Shown here piece after piece: positions 18,111 through 28,356 of a DNA stretch of 64,000 nucleotides. Position 1 is the stretch's first letter. Each line of letters opens with the position of its first letter. The notes beneath the pieces are model-generated. The model was not told where the DNA came from. It did not search any database and saw nothing but the letters and a program-made list of their open reading frames with translations. Source of the stretch: an uncultured Psychrobacter sp. (GTDB lineage: Bacteria; Pseudomonadota; Gammaproteobacteria; Pseudomonadales; Moraxellaceae); the NCBI RefSeq assembly GCF_947500265.1, contig NZ_CANMRN010000007.1, forward strand, positions 1 through 64,000. The letters run 5' to 3'. A program made the translations under genes and the position numbers.

Positions 18111-18198
18111 TGACTAAAGCAGTACGACTAGGCAACCGAGTGAAGATTGTACTGATAGTACATCGAGCGAGGTTAACAACGTCGTACAAAGTTAGTCG
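18111..18198. repeat. Palindromic 3'-UTR element, copy 1
   Basis: Nested inverted repeats fill this element: outer GACTAA (18112-18117) with TTAGTC (18192-18197), middle GTACGAC (18122-18128) with GTCGTAC (18181-18187), and a core GATTGTAC-n5-GTACATC (18145-18164). It starts 10 bases past the groEL stop and precedes the groEL terminator. The same core and the adjoining GAGG-TAAC stretch recur at 33070-33177 after etfA. It should fold into a long branched hairpin in the groEL mRNA tail. Confidence 0.75.
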
Positions 18199-18207
18199 AG
18201 GCATATA

Positions 18208-19863
<1,656 letters not shown>

Positions 19864-19980
19864 TTACTCCACTATTATAAGTATGAGAATACAATTGATT
19901 GATTTGATAGTTGCTTATCAAAAGCGATTATCAGAAACTGCTATCAAAATGCGCTGAGTATAAAATAATACTCAAAAGGA

Positions 19981-20271
19981 CTAGCCTTCTAGCACACCCA
20001 ATACATCAGACTCTTTCATAATCAATAGTTCTTCACCGTCAACCTTTACGGTTTGACCAGCATATTGACCGAACAAAACTTTGTCGCCAGCTTTTACATC
20101 TAACGCACGAGTTTCACCGTTGTCACGAACTTGACCATTACCAACTGCAAGCACTTCACCTTGTGAAGGTTTCTCTTGTGCTGAACCAGGAAGCAAGATA
20201 CCACCAGCAGTCTTTGTTTCTTCTTCTATGCGGCGGACGACAATACGGTCATGTAAAGGACGAATGTTCAT
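19981..20271 (-). CDS. groS: Co-chaperonin GroES
   Basis: GroES is the ~10-kDa heptameric lid of GroEL. It opens with [21 protein letters not shown], contains the mobile loop [21 protein letters not shown] (residues ~18-37) and ends with [15 protein letters not shown], all typical. Length 96 matches E. coli (97). A GGAG ribosome-binding site precedes the ATG. Transcription should start at the sigma-32 promoter at 20401-20427, giving a leader of about 120 bases. Confidence 0.98.
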   Translation of the reverse strand: MNIRPLHDRIVVRRIEEETKTAGGILLPGSAQEKPSQGEVLAVGNGQVRDNGETRALDVKAGDKVLFGQYAGQTVKVDGEELLIMKESDVLGVLEG

Positions 20272-20400
20272 CGATATGACTCCAAAAGTTGGTTAATAAA
20301 ATTAAGGGTTTATTTGAATTAATGGTCTCAATACCAGTATCTATAGGGAACACTGCCAAAAACAACGCTTTATAGATAAGCCTTGAGCTTGTAACAAAAA

Positions 20401-20427
20401 GTGGGGGCAAGGTGAGTTCGGTTCAAG
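20401..20427 (-). promoter_or_regulatory. Sigma-32 heat-shock promoter of groES-groEL
   Basis: The minus strand reads CTTGAA (20422-20427), a 14-base spacer, then CCCCCAC (20401-20407), close to the sigma-32 consensus CTTGAA-N13-17-CCCCAT. It lies about 130 bases upstream of groES. No CIRCE-type dyad is visible, so control is probably by RpoH rather than HrcA. The rest of the 476-base divergent region (20272-20747) shows no gene. Confidence 0.82.
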
Positions 20428-20747
20428 TGTAAAGCCCAAAAATTTACAAGATTATTTTGCAAAAATTGATCAACCAACATCTAATATCGATGCTTTACGT
20501 TTAATAAAGCCGCTATGCTATTCAAATAAGGACAAGAAGTAAGAATATTTAAAATATTAGTGAGCTGAATTTATATTTTGACCAATGCCAAATTAACTAT
20601 AGAAACATTTGCTACAAGCACTACACGAAGCGGTATGACACCACGCTTGAAAATGTAACAGCGTATGACCATTATAGGTCTGGTAAACATAATAAGAACG
20701 AACGAAAAAAATTGCTATATCGGCAATAAATTAATGAAGGGGTATCT

Positions 20748-21527
20748 ATGAGTTTTTCATCAATGCACAAAAAGTCATCAAGCGACAATGTTGATAATGC
20801 TAATAACGCAAAACGCAGTCCATCTAAATTTTTATCTGCCTTAGTAACAGGCATCAGTATCTCTACCGTTGGAGCTTTGAGTATGACCGCACCTACCCTT
20901 GCCAGCGCAAAAACCGTCCAACCATCAACTGCCGATTATAGTTTTACCGTTGAGGACAAATACAAAGGCACAGCAACTCGTACGCTAAGCAAATCTGGTA
21001 ATACGTGGAAATATAATGTCAAGGCTCGCGTCGCCGGTGTGGCTAGTGCCTCGCAAAACAGTACTTTTACGCTTAATGGTAATAATGTCAGTCCCACACA
21101 GGCAAGCACTACGTACAAACTACTTGGCATGGGTCGCACACATAAACTAGACTTTAACCCAAGCAGCAAAAAAGTCACCAGTAACTATAAGGGCAAGTCG
21201 ACGACTATGAACATGTCGCAACAAGCCTTTGATGATTTGAGCCTTGAGGTACAGATTCGTCAGGATTTATTAAACGGTAAGTTCTCTGGTAATTACTACA
21301 TGGCAAAAAAAGACAAAATCGAGAAGACGCCATTTAAAAAATCAGGCAGCACTAAAATTACCGTACCAGCGGGTACCTTTGATACGGTACGTGTTGACCG
21401 CGTCCACGATGACGATAGCCGCTCTACCAGCTTTTGGTTAGCCCCAAGCTTGGACTATATGCCAGTTAAAGTTAGCCAAATTAACGATGGTAAGAAAATG
21501 GATTTAGAATTAACTAAGATTAATTAA
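20748..21527 (+). CDS. DUF3108 domain-containing protein
   Basis: A basic N-terminal stretch of ~28 residues is followed by a hydrophobic segment (about 29-53: ALVTGISISTVGALSMTAPTLASA) that looks like a signal peptide with an AXA-type cleavage site. The mature ~205 residues match DUF3108, a periplasmic or outer-membrane-associated beta-rich family: YSFTVEDKYKGTATRTL, SQNSTFTLNGNNVSP, ITVPAGTFDTVRVDR and STSFWLAPSLDYMPVKV. Function is unknown. The long pre-signal region could mean that a later Met is used. The gene has GAAGGGG upstream and its own terminator. Confidence 0.82.
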   Translation: MSFSSMHKKSSSDNVDNANNAKRSPSKFLSALVTGISISTVGALSMTAPTLASAKTVQPSTADYSFTVEDKYKGTATRTLSKSGNTWKYNVKARVAGVASASQNSTFTLNGNNVSPTQASTTYKLLGMGRTHKLDFNPSSKKVTSNYKGKSTTMNMSQQAFDDLSLEVQIRQDLLNGKFSGNYYMAKKDKIEKTPFKKSGSTKITVPAGTFDTVRVDRVHDDDSRSTSFWLAPSLDYMPVKVSQINDGKKMDLELTKIN

Positions 21528-21552
21528 TCTACTTATCTTGAAAGTTATAAAC

Positions 21553-21587
21553 AAAAAAGCGGCGCTCCAGATGGGGCGCCGCTTTTT
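21553..21587 (+). terminator. Intrinsic terminator after the DUF3108 gene
   Basis: A 13-base perfect stem (AAAAAAGCGGCGC with GCGCCGCTTTTTT) is GC-rich next to the loop and ends in six T. The A run at the other end lets it also serve the convergent DUF2069 gene. Confidence 0.92.
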
Positions 21588-21637
21588 TATGGTTTTAGAT
21601 TAATGGATATAATTTATTAGGCTTCAGGTAAGTTTAA

Positions 21638-22087
21638 TTATTGGCGAGGTTTCTTCACAACATTGTTCATCGAAGGCAGGCGTTTAAGCAGAATAAATAG
21701 CCAAACATTGATAGCAAGCAATAGTAAAAAATCCGCTAAATACACGGCGATTTCTGCCCAGCTACTGCCATATATACGAGTAAATAGCACCACGCCACTC
21801 GCGCCCAAATATACTAGGGTAAACATACTGCTTATCAACAACGCATAAGGTGAACGACCGCGCAATATCCATGGCGTCAAAATCAACGCTGGCACTAGCC
21901 ATAACGCCTGCCAAGCAATACCGCCAACGATATCAGGGCTACTAGGATTAAAGATACTAATAAAGATAGGCAATCCGAGCAGTCTATAAACGAGCCAAAT
22001 TAACCACGTAACCTTCAAGCGCTGTGCAATAGGTGCGATAGCCTTAACCGTTTTAAGAGGCTTTGTATTAGAGCGAGTTGTGGCCAT
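21638..22087 (-). CDS. DUF2069 family inner-membrane protein
   Basis: The 149-residue protein has four hydrophobic segments (about residues 27-47, 55-77, 83-105 and 113-135) and a basic N-terminus, which fits the DUF2069 family of small proteobacterial membrane proteins. Its role is unknown. In other gammaproteobacteria the family commonly lies next to a wrbA-type gene, as here: the WrbA homologue is 154 bases upstream on the same strand. A perfect hairpin at 22148-22181 lies between the two. Confidence 0.8.
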   Translation of the reverse strand: MATTRSNTKPLKTVKAIAPIAQRLKVTWLIWLVYRLLGLPIFISIFNPSSPDIVGGIAWQALWLVPALILTPWILRGRSPYALLISSMFTLVYLGASGVVLFTRIYGSSWAEIAVYLADFLLLLAINVWLFILLKRLPSMNNVVKKPRQ

Positions 22088-22147
22088 TAGATATTTTGAC
22101 TTCCTAAATGAATAATATACTGCTGAATGTGAATAAGTAGCTCTTTG

Positions 22148-22181
22148 TTATAACCACTTGCTTATAATCAAGTGGTTATAA
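22148..22181. repeat. Perfect 13-bp inverted repeat between wrbA and the DUF2069 gene
   Basis: TTATAACCACTTG and its exact complement are separated by eight bases. There is no T run on either side, so it does not look like a normal intrinsic terminator. It could be an operator, an mRNA processing or stabilising hairpin, or the relic of a palindromic repeat. Confidence 0.65.
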
Positions 22182-22241
22182 GCATTGAATCGTAGATTTT
22201 GAAACTTAGACGATTCTAGACAGCAGGTTTATAAAAGTTGC

Positions 22242-22859
22242 TTATAAGCTCCAATTAGCCTGTGCTAATGCAGCCGCAGTAATCGCTAAACGGCGACCCT
22301 GCGCAATACCCAAATCTCGTTCGTCAGTAGATATAGGCTGATCATGCGATGCACCGCTGACATGGCTAGCACCATAAGGCGTGCCGCCGCGATGAGTACG
22401 GTTCAATGCTGGCTCTGCATAGGGCACACCTACGATGACCATACCGTGATGCATCAACGGCAACATCATCGTCAATAATGTCGTTTCTTGGCCACCATGC
22501 ATGGAACCTGTCGCCGTAAACACCGATGCAGGCTTGTTCTGTAGGTTCCCTGCCAGCCATAAGGTCACAGTATTATCCCAAAAATACTTCATGGGTGCGG
22601 CCATATTACCAAAGTGCGTTGGGCTACCAAGCGCTAGACCGCTACAGTCCTTAAGATCGTCCATCGTACAGTACAAGTCACCCTCATCAGGTATCGCAGG
22701 CTTACTTGACGTGGTTTCAGGTGCCACTGTCGGTACCGTACGGATACGCGCCGACATGCCAGCATCTTCAATACCTTGAGCGATAGCATATGCTAATGTC
22801 TTAGTCGTACCGTAATTAGAATAATAAAGCACCAAAACATAAGGGTCGGTCTGACTCAT
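22242..22859 (-). CDS. wrbA: WrbA-type NAD(P)H:quinone oxidoreductase
   Basis: This flavodoxin-fold FMN enzyme reduces quinones by two electrons. The FMN phosphate loop YYSNYGTTKTLA lies near residue 15, GSPTHFGNMAAPMKYFWD near 78-95, and the WrbA-specific FTATGSMHGGQETT near 115-128, followed by HHGMVIVGVPYAE and GGTPYGASHVSG. Length 205 is typical. The frame opens upstream with TTG, but the ATG at 22859 has an AAGGAAG ribosome-binding site. It is probably co-transcribed with the DUF2069 gene. Confidence 0.9.
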   Translation of the reverse strand: MSQTDPYVLVLYYSNYGTTKTLAYAIAQGIEDAGMSARIRTVPTVAPETTSSKPAIPDEGDLYCTMDDLKDCSGLALGSPTHFGNMAAPMKYFWDNTVTLWLAGNLQNKPASVFTATGSMHGGQETTLLTMMLPLMHHGMVIVGVPYAEPALNRTHRGGTPYGASHVSGASHDQPISTDERDLGIAQGRRLAITAAALAQANWSL

Positions 22860-23106
22860 TAGCAAAGCTTCCTTATAAAATCGTTAGTCGTACTAGCCAC
22901 CAAAAATGCGGCGAAATATACGACTAACTGGCATTGTAGAATATGTGCACATTATGCCCGAGTCATTCACTGTCATGCAAATAACCATGATTGATATCCT
23001 GACTTATATTGTATCTGATGTGCTACGCGGTGCATTTTGACACAATTAAACCGCAGATGATAACCGTTCATCTTTGTTACACTATTGTCACTCTTACTTC
23101 TGCTTA

Positions 23107-24699
23107 ATGGTCGACATGGAAAAATTATCTCAAAAACTCCCGTTTTTACAGCAGCGCTGGTTTCAGTTCTTACGGTTTTTGACTCGGCATTTTTTTGAAG
23201 ATAATTGCCAGCAAAAGGCAGCTTCACTGACATACACCACTATGCTATCGATCGTACCGGTATTAACGGTATTACTGATGATTTTGTCATCCGTACCAGC
23301 ACTCGCATCGGTTAGAGCTCAGATTTATGACGTCATTTATAGCAATCTGTTGCCGCAGTCGAGCATGCAAGTTAGCGAGTATATTAATAGCTTTGCTGAA
23401 AAGTCATCCAATCTAACCATCATCGGTGCCATGATTTTGTTCTTTACGACTATCATGACCTTGACCACTATCGAGCGCGCGTTTAACCAGATTTGGCGAG
23501 TAGAAGACCGCTCTGGTGGCATCAAAAGCATGCTGCGTTATTGGACTATCGTTACCCTAGGGCCGCTGGTGTTGGGTACCGCTTTTATCGCTTCAAGTAC
23601 CGTACAGAGTCTGAGCTTTCTCAATCGTCAAATTGCAGGCTACGGTATCGACTGGAGTTTTTGGGTACAAATGGCATCGATTGGTATTACGATGGCGGGC
23701 TTTATCGGTATGTACTGGTTTATTCCAAAGGCGCGCGTACCAGCAAAAAATGCAGCCATCGCTGGCGTGTTCGTGGCCATTGTCTTTGAATTAATGAAAC
23801 ATCTGTTTGGTACAGTGATGGCTAACTTTACCAGCTACGAAGCGATTTATGGCGCTTTTGCCGCATTGCCTATCTTTCTACTATGGATTTATCTGTCGTG
23901 GAATTTGATTTTATTAGGCGTTGAAATCAGTTATACCTTGACGATTTTTGAGACAGAAGAAGTCTACCCTCGTCACCCGTTACTCAGCTTGTTAGACATG
24001 TTGAATTTGGTTTATACCCACCACTTAAAAGGTGAAGCTGTTAGCGAGCAAGCACTGCGTAATGTCTTAGGTCGCAAAGAGCTGCCAAAATGGTATACCT
24101 ATATCAACTACCTACAAGACAGCAATCTGATTACCATGACAGATGATGACGACTATGTACTCAAAAGAGACCTGAGTAGGATGACGTTATGGGACTTTTA
24201 TCGTACCTTGCCCTACCCACTTCCTATCAAGGACGAGTTGGATGAGATGAAATTGGAAGGTCAAAAGCCTTGGCTAAGTTTACTGGTAAAACGCTTTGAA
24301 AATACTGAGGCGTACGCCAAACAGCAACTGCATCTGCCGCTAAATGCTATCTTTGCCAATAGCGAACCGCGTAAACAATCTAACAGTAAGCATAGCGATG
24401 ACCATAAATTATTTAGAAAAACCTCTGCCGCCACTGAAAATGTACAACGACATGATAATCTAGATAGACATAATGAGAATATTTATAACGGTAATGATTC
24501 AAATATTGAAGCCTCACCGCACCTAGAGCCTATGGCTTATGATAAAGACAGTGATATTGAGTATGACGATCACGACAATGAAGCCATCATACCTCTAGGG
24601 ACTAGTGAGAGTCATGCTGAGACAAATATGAGCAGACGTACGCACAAAAACGCTATTATTACAGAAGCAGATAACCCTAAGGCTCATCACAGTGAATAA
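23107..24699 (+). CDS. YihY/BrkB family inner-membrane protein
   Basis: Residues ~20-290 form the YihY domain with six membrane segments. The family signature QKAASLTYTTMLSIVPVLTVL lies near the first helix, then LTTIERAFNQIWRV and AIYGAFAALPIFLLWIYLSW toward the end. The family was once called RNase BN; that activity is now assigned to another gene and the true role is unclear. A winged-helix-like segment follows (~300-400). The last ~110 residues are polar and rich in Asn, His, Asp and Ser, probably disordered. The frame opens with TTG at 23074; I prefer ATG 23107 or 23116. It overlaps the next gene by eight bases. Confidence 0.85.
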   Translation: MVDMEKLSQKLPFLQQRWFQFLRFLTRHFFEDNCQQKAASLTYTTMLSIVPVLTVLLMILSSVPALASVRAQIYDVIYSNLLPQSSMQVSEYINSFAEKSSNLTIIGAMILFFTTIMTLTTIERAFNQIWRVEDRSGGIKSMLRYWTIVTLGPLVLGTAFIASSTVQSLSFLNRQIAGYGIDWSFWVQMASIGITMAGFIGMYWFIPKARVPAKNAAIAGVFVAIVFELMKHLFGTVMANFTSYEAIYGAFAALPIFLLWIYLSWNLILLGVEISYTLTIFETEEVYPRHPLLSLLDMLNLVYTHHLKGEAVSEQALRNVLGRKELPKWYTYINYLQDSNLITMTDDDDYVLKRDLSRMTLWDFYRTLPYPLPIKDELDEMKLEGQKPWLSLLVKRFENTEAYAKQQLHLPLNAIFANSEPRKQSNSKHSDDHKLFRKTSAATENVQRHDNLDRHNENIYNGNDSNIEASPHLEPMAYDKDSDIEYDDHDNEAIIPLGTSESHAETNMSRRTHKNAIITEADNPKAHHSE

Positions 24700-26308
24700 A
24701 AATGATGGAGACAGTGTCTGGACACGTACGATCAATGCAGGTCAAAACAGGCTTAAGCAGTTCACTAAGTTGTGGTCAATACAAACGCTGACCGACTTGC
24801 CTGATCGCTTAAATAACTTGTGGCAATGGCTGATTGGCTCTTATTGGTTTATTCCAACCGCTTGTGTCATCGTCGGTATTTTGCTTGCTCCTTTACTAGT
24901 CGCGATTGATCAGCATTTTGATCGTGAAACGGTAAAAGAGATATCCTTTGCCTTTACTGGTGATGACGAGGCGGCGCGCGCGATTATGACAGCCATCGCT
25001 GGTGCGGTATTGGGCGTGGCCGGTACGACATTTTCGATTACGATCGCCGTCCTGTCGATGGCATCCTCACAGTTTGGCCCAAGACTGCTACGTAACTTTT
25101 TGACTGATACCCCAAACCAGTTTGTCCTTGGCGCTTTTATCGGTACATTTAGCTATAGCTTACTGGTACTAAAGTCGATCCATAAGTCTGACGTAGCTTT
25201 TGGTGTACCGCAATTGGCAGTGACTTTTGCCATTATTATGGCGATTATCTGTGCGCTGCTCTTGGTTTATTTTGTACAGCATATGGTGCATGCTATTCAG
25301 GCGTCACATGTCATTCAAAATGCTAGCAACGATGCAATTGCAAACATTTACTATTGGTATAACGATCGATGTGATATTCAACATCAACGCGATGCTGAGC
25401 ACCATGATATCGAGCAGTTCCAGAACTGGCCTGCTATGCCAATTTATTCACCAAATTCAGGTTATTTACAGCAGATTTATCTTGAGTCATTGATTGCGCT
25501 GTCACAGGATTATGGTGGCGTGGTACAAATGCATGTCAACCTCGGTAATTACGTCACTGACAAAAACGTCATTGGCTACTTTTATCAGCGGCCTGCATCT
25601 CATCCAAATAATCGCCAAAGGACAGCAACACCGCATCTAGCAGTAATACCTAGAGCACCTGATGGACTGTTTTGGCAACGTCTTGCAGGTTGCCTACGAC
25701 TTGAGCAACGATTGGCGCACTCTAACGACATTGCCTATAGCTTAGGTCAAATGACGGAGATTGCTGTACGCGCGTTATCCCCTGGTATCAATGATCCAAA
25801 GACTGCGGTCAATTGCGTCCAGTCTTTAACCAGCTGTCTGAGTATCATGATGCGTCGTCAGCCACCGAGCCCTTATCATTTTCACATACCGCAATCAGAC
25901 ACTAACGATAGCTCTGAAAATACTGTCAAACAGAAGCGACTGGCCATATTGGCACTAGTCACTCATATCCCCAAAATCTCTGATTTTATCAATGTATCAC
26001 TCGGTGAGATACGTCGTTATGCAGCTGCTGACCTAATGGTCTTAAAAGCATTATGTCAGGCAATGGTCAATTTGAACTATGCACGAGTAAACAGCGCACA
26101 GCAGCAAACGCTATTACATGAATTGCATCTGATTCAGCGCGCCGGAGAAGAGAATTTAAATTATCAGGAGCTGGTCGATGACTTGGTCGCTATGTGCGAA
26201 CAAGCCAAGCAATTTATCCTTGATAAAGATGCGCAGCACAAGCATTTTATTTATGTTAGTGAGTTTGAAGCCGATATTCGTCAAGCGTTACAGACACAGT
26301 CTAGTTAA
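24692..26308 (+). CDS. DUF2254 family membrane protein
   Basis: The 538-residue protein has a DUF2254 layout. Two hydrophobic segments near the N-terminus (YWFIPTACVIVGILLAPLL, then AIMTAIAGAVLGVAGTTFSI) are followed by the conserved SMASSQFGPRLLRNFL, two more membrane helices, and a large soluble C-terminal region with ALSPGINDPKTAVNC. Function is unknown. The start is GTG, lying inside the end of the YihY gene (eight-base overlap), so the two are translated from one mRNA and may work together in the inner membrane. Confidence 0.85.
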   Translation: MNKNDGDSVWTRTINAGQNRLKQFTKLWSIQTLTDLPDRLNNLWQWLIGSYWFIPTACVIVGILLAPLLVAIDQHFDRETVKEISFAFTGDDEAARAIMTAIAGAVLGVAGTTFSITIAVLSMASSQFGPRLLRNFLTDTPNQFVLGAFIGTFSYSLLVLKSIHKSDVAFGVPQLAVTFAIIMAIICALLLVYFVQHMVHAIQASHVIQNASNDAIANIYYWYNDRCDIQHQRDAEHHDIEQFQNWPAMPIYSPNSGYLQQIYLESLIALSQDYGGVVQMHVNLGNYVTDKNVIGYFYQRPASHPNNRQRTATPHLAVIPRAPDGLFWQRLAGCLRLEQRLAHSNDIAYSLGQMTEIAVRALSPGINDPKTAVNCVQSLTSCLSIMMRRQPPSPYHFHIPQSDTNDSSENTVKQKRLAILALVTHIPKISDFINVSLGEIRRYAAADLMVLKALCQAMVNLNYARVNSAQQQTLLHELHLIQRAGEENLNYQELVDDLVAMCEQAKQFILDKDAQHKHFIYVSEFEADIRQALQTQSS

Positions 26309-26462
26309 TGACATGACCAATTAATTGTTTAAATAAACGGCCGTATCAGACTTTATAAACACCTTACTTATAAGCACAACCCCTATAGCCAACAACACTT
26401 ATAACGTCCCTATAAGCCCTGCGCTTTAGATACTTTTTATATTCATATGAGACCTACTTTTT

Positions 26463-27737
26463 ATGGCATCTGCAACCAGCCTCACCATTCTAGAAATCAG
26501 CGCCATATTTTTGTCGATTACCGCTTCATTAACTTATATTAATCACCGTTTTATTGGTTTGCCGACCACTATCGGTGTCATGGTCATCTCTATCTTACTG
26601 TCAATCGGTGCGATATTTTTAGGCTTCTTAGGGTTTGATCAGCTGATTGATTACGAGGTCAGCTTACTGGAGCAGCTTGATTTTACCGAAGTACTCTTAG
26701 ACGGTATGCTATCAATGTTGCTATTCGCAGGTGCATTACACGTTAATATTGGTGATTTAAGACGTTACAAGTTACCTATCGGCATCCTTGCCGGACTTGG
26801 TACGATCATATCAGCGATGCTCATTGCGACTGCGATTTACTTTATGCTGCCATTATTCGGTTTCGGCTTACCGTTTCTCTGGTGCCTGTTATTTGGTGCG
26901 CTTATCTCCCCTACCGATCCTATTGCTGTCATGGGCATTCTCTCATCAGCAGGCGCTCCAAAGAGTATCGAGACTGTCATCGCTGGCGAGTCATTGTTCA
27001 ATGATGGTATCGGCGTGGTCATCTTCGTTTTATTGCTAGGAATTTTATCTAGCGGCGATATTCCTACTGCCAACTATGTCGCACATACATTAGCGGTTGA
27101 AGCTGGTGGCGGCGTTGTATTCGGACTGGTACTTGGTGCGATTTTGTACTACTTGCTCAAGAGCATTGATAGCTATCAAGAAGAAGTACTATTAACATTA
27201 GCGGGCGTCATCGGTGGCTATGCACTGGCCAGCCATTGGCATTTATCAGGGCCACTCGCCATGGTCATGATGGGTCTGATGGTTGGTAATCGTGGTCGAG
27301 AGCTAGCCATGAGTGATAAGACACGGCACTATATTGACTTGTTCTGGGAATTGATTGACGAGATTTTAAACGCCATTCTATTTGTGCTCATCGGTCTAGA
27401 AGTTGTGATGATTGCTTATTCAGGCAATTTATTTATTGCTAGTGGTTTGACCATTTTGATTGCGCTCATTGCACGGTTTATCGTGGTAGGTATGACGACC
27501 AAGACTTTTCATCGTCAGCTTGATTTGCCTACGGGCGCATGGAAAGTCCTGACATGGGGCGGTTTACGCGGAGGTATCTCAGTCGCGCTAGTATTACAGT
27601 TACCTATCGGAGCTGAACGAGAGATTCTATTAGCACTCACTTATGCAGTGGTGATTTTCTCTATCTTGGTACAAGGTCTGAGCGTTGGAAAAGTCGCTAA
27701 AAGCATTCGTACAGATGAAAAAACAGTAGAAGTATAA
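26463..27737 (+). CDS. CPA1-family sodium:proton antiporter
   Basis: The protein has ~12 membrane segments and the hallmarks of NhaP/NhaK-type cation:proton antiporters: FAGALHVNIGDLRRYK, GALISPTDPIAVMGIL with the transport-site Asp, and GESLFNDGIGVVIFVLL with the second essential Asp. WGGLRGGISVALVLQLP is near the end. Length 424 is typical of short bacterial CPA1 proteins. It probably exports Na+ or K+ for pH and salt tolerance. It starts 154 bases after the DUF2254 gene and has its own terminator. Confidence 0.9.
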   Translation: MASATSLTILEISAIFLSITASLTYINHRFIGLPTTIGVMVISILLSIGAIFLGFLGFDQLIDYEVSLLEQLDFTEVLLDGMLSMLLFAGALHVNIGDLRRYKLPIGILAGLGTIISAMLIATAIYFMLPLFGFGLPFLWCLLFGALISPTDPIAVMGILSSAGAPKSIETVIAGESLFNDGIGVVIFVLLLGILSSGDIPTANYVAHTLAVEAGGGVVFGLVLGAILYYLLKSIDSYQEEVLLTLAGVIGGYALASHWHLSGPLAMVMMGLMVGNRGRELAMSDKTRHYIDLFWELIDEILNAILFVLIGLEVVMIAYSGNLFIASGLTILIALIARFIVVGMTTKTFHRQLDLPTGAWKVLTWGGLRGGISVALVLQLPIGAEREILLALTYAVVIFSILVQGLSVGKVAKSIRTDEKTVEV

Positions 27738-27757
27738 GCCAAAAATATAGCAGGCAC

Positions 27758-27798
27758 AAAAAATCCAGCATGAGATACTTGTCTTATGCTGGATTTTT
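27758..27798. terminator. Intrinsic terminator after the antiporter gene
   Basis: Arms AAAAATCCAGCAT and ATGCTGGATTTTT enclose a 14-base loop. A and T runs on either side make it bidirectional between the convergent antiporter and DUF2127 genes. Confidence 0.88.
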
Positions 27799-27815
27799 CA
27801 ACTTAAATTTAAACG

Positions 27816-28301
27816 TTATATCAAGCCCTTTCGTTTCATATTACGATAAACCACAATAATAATGAGCAGATTAGAAACCAATATCCCAAGCTTAAACCAG
27901 TCAAACGGGCTAACGATCAGATAGTAGATTTCTATAGGAATAAATACTCCGTAGCCTAGTACCCCAAACCAATACGCCCATGTTTTGTCATGCCATAAGC
28001 CATATGCTTCTAGGAAGCGCAAACTGGCATAAGCGAATATCAATAATAAAAACATCGGCCAGTTTTTACTTGCTTGCTGAGCAATACGTACGGCACTATC
28101 GATTTGCGGGGCAAGCATATGGCCGAAGCTGCGCTGCCAAGTAACCGTTGCGGTCGTCAGCCAATGCTCAAGATTGGTATGCCACCACCATAATGCCCCT
28201 GCTCCTAGTAACGCACCAACACCTTTTACTACCTCATAAATGGCCACTGCTTTGATAGACTCACTCGCCGTACTACGCGATTTTTCTTGCTGACCATTCA
28301 T
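27816..28301 (-). CDS. DUF2127 family membrane protein
   Basis: The 161 residues match DUF2127. They comprise AIYEVVKGVGALLGAGALWW as the first membrane helix, an amphipathic linker, FAYASLRFLEAYGLWHDKTWAYWFGVL with the conserved R-E-Y-G-W pattern, and two further membrane helices ending in basic residues. Function is unknown. The frame stays open to 28424 into the dihydroorotase-like gene, but Met at 28301 has an AAGGGG ribosome-binding site and begins the conserved part. It follows that gene by 55 bases and may belong to the pyr transcript. Confidence 0.82.
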   Translation of the reverse strand: MNGQQEKSRSTASESIKAVAIYEVVKGVGALLGAGALWWWHTNLEHWLTTATVTWQRSFGHMLAPQIDSAVRIAQQASKNWPMFLLLIFAYASLRFLEAYGLWHDKTWAYWFGVLGYGVFIPIEIYYLIVSPFDWFKLGILVSNLLIIIVVYRNMKRKGLI

Positions 28302-28356
28302 AGTAACCCCTTTATCCTTCGAGGATGGCGGCAGACGGTCATCCTGTCGGGGCAAA

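Noticed and set aside
20272-20400. CIRCE-type operator in the groES leader
   Set aside because: Searched for the TTAGCACTC-n9-GAGTGCTAA dyad near the promoter and saw none; the sigma-32 promoter explains heat regulation.
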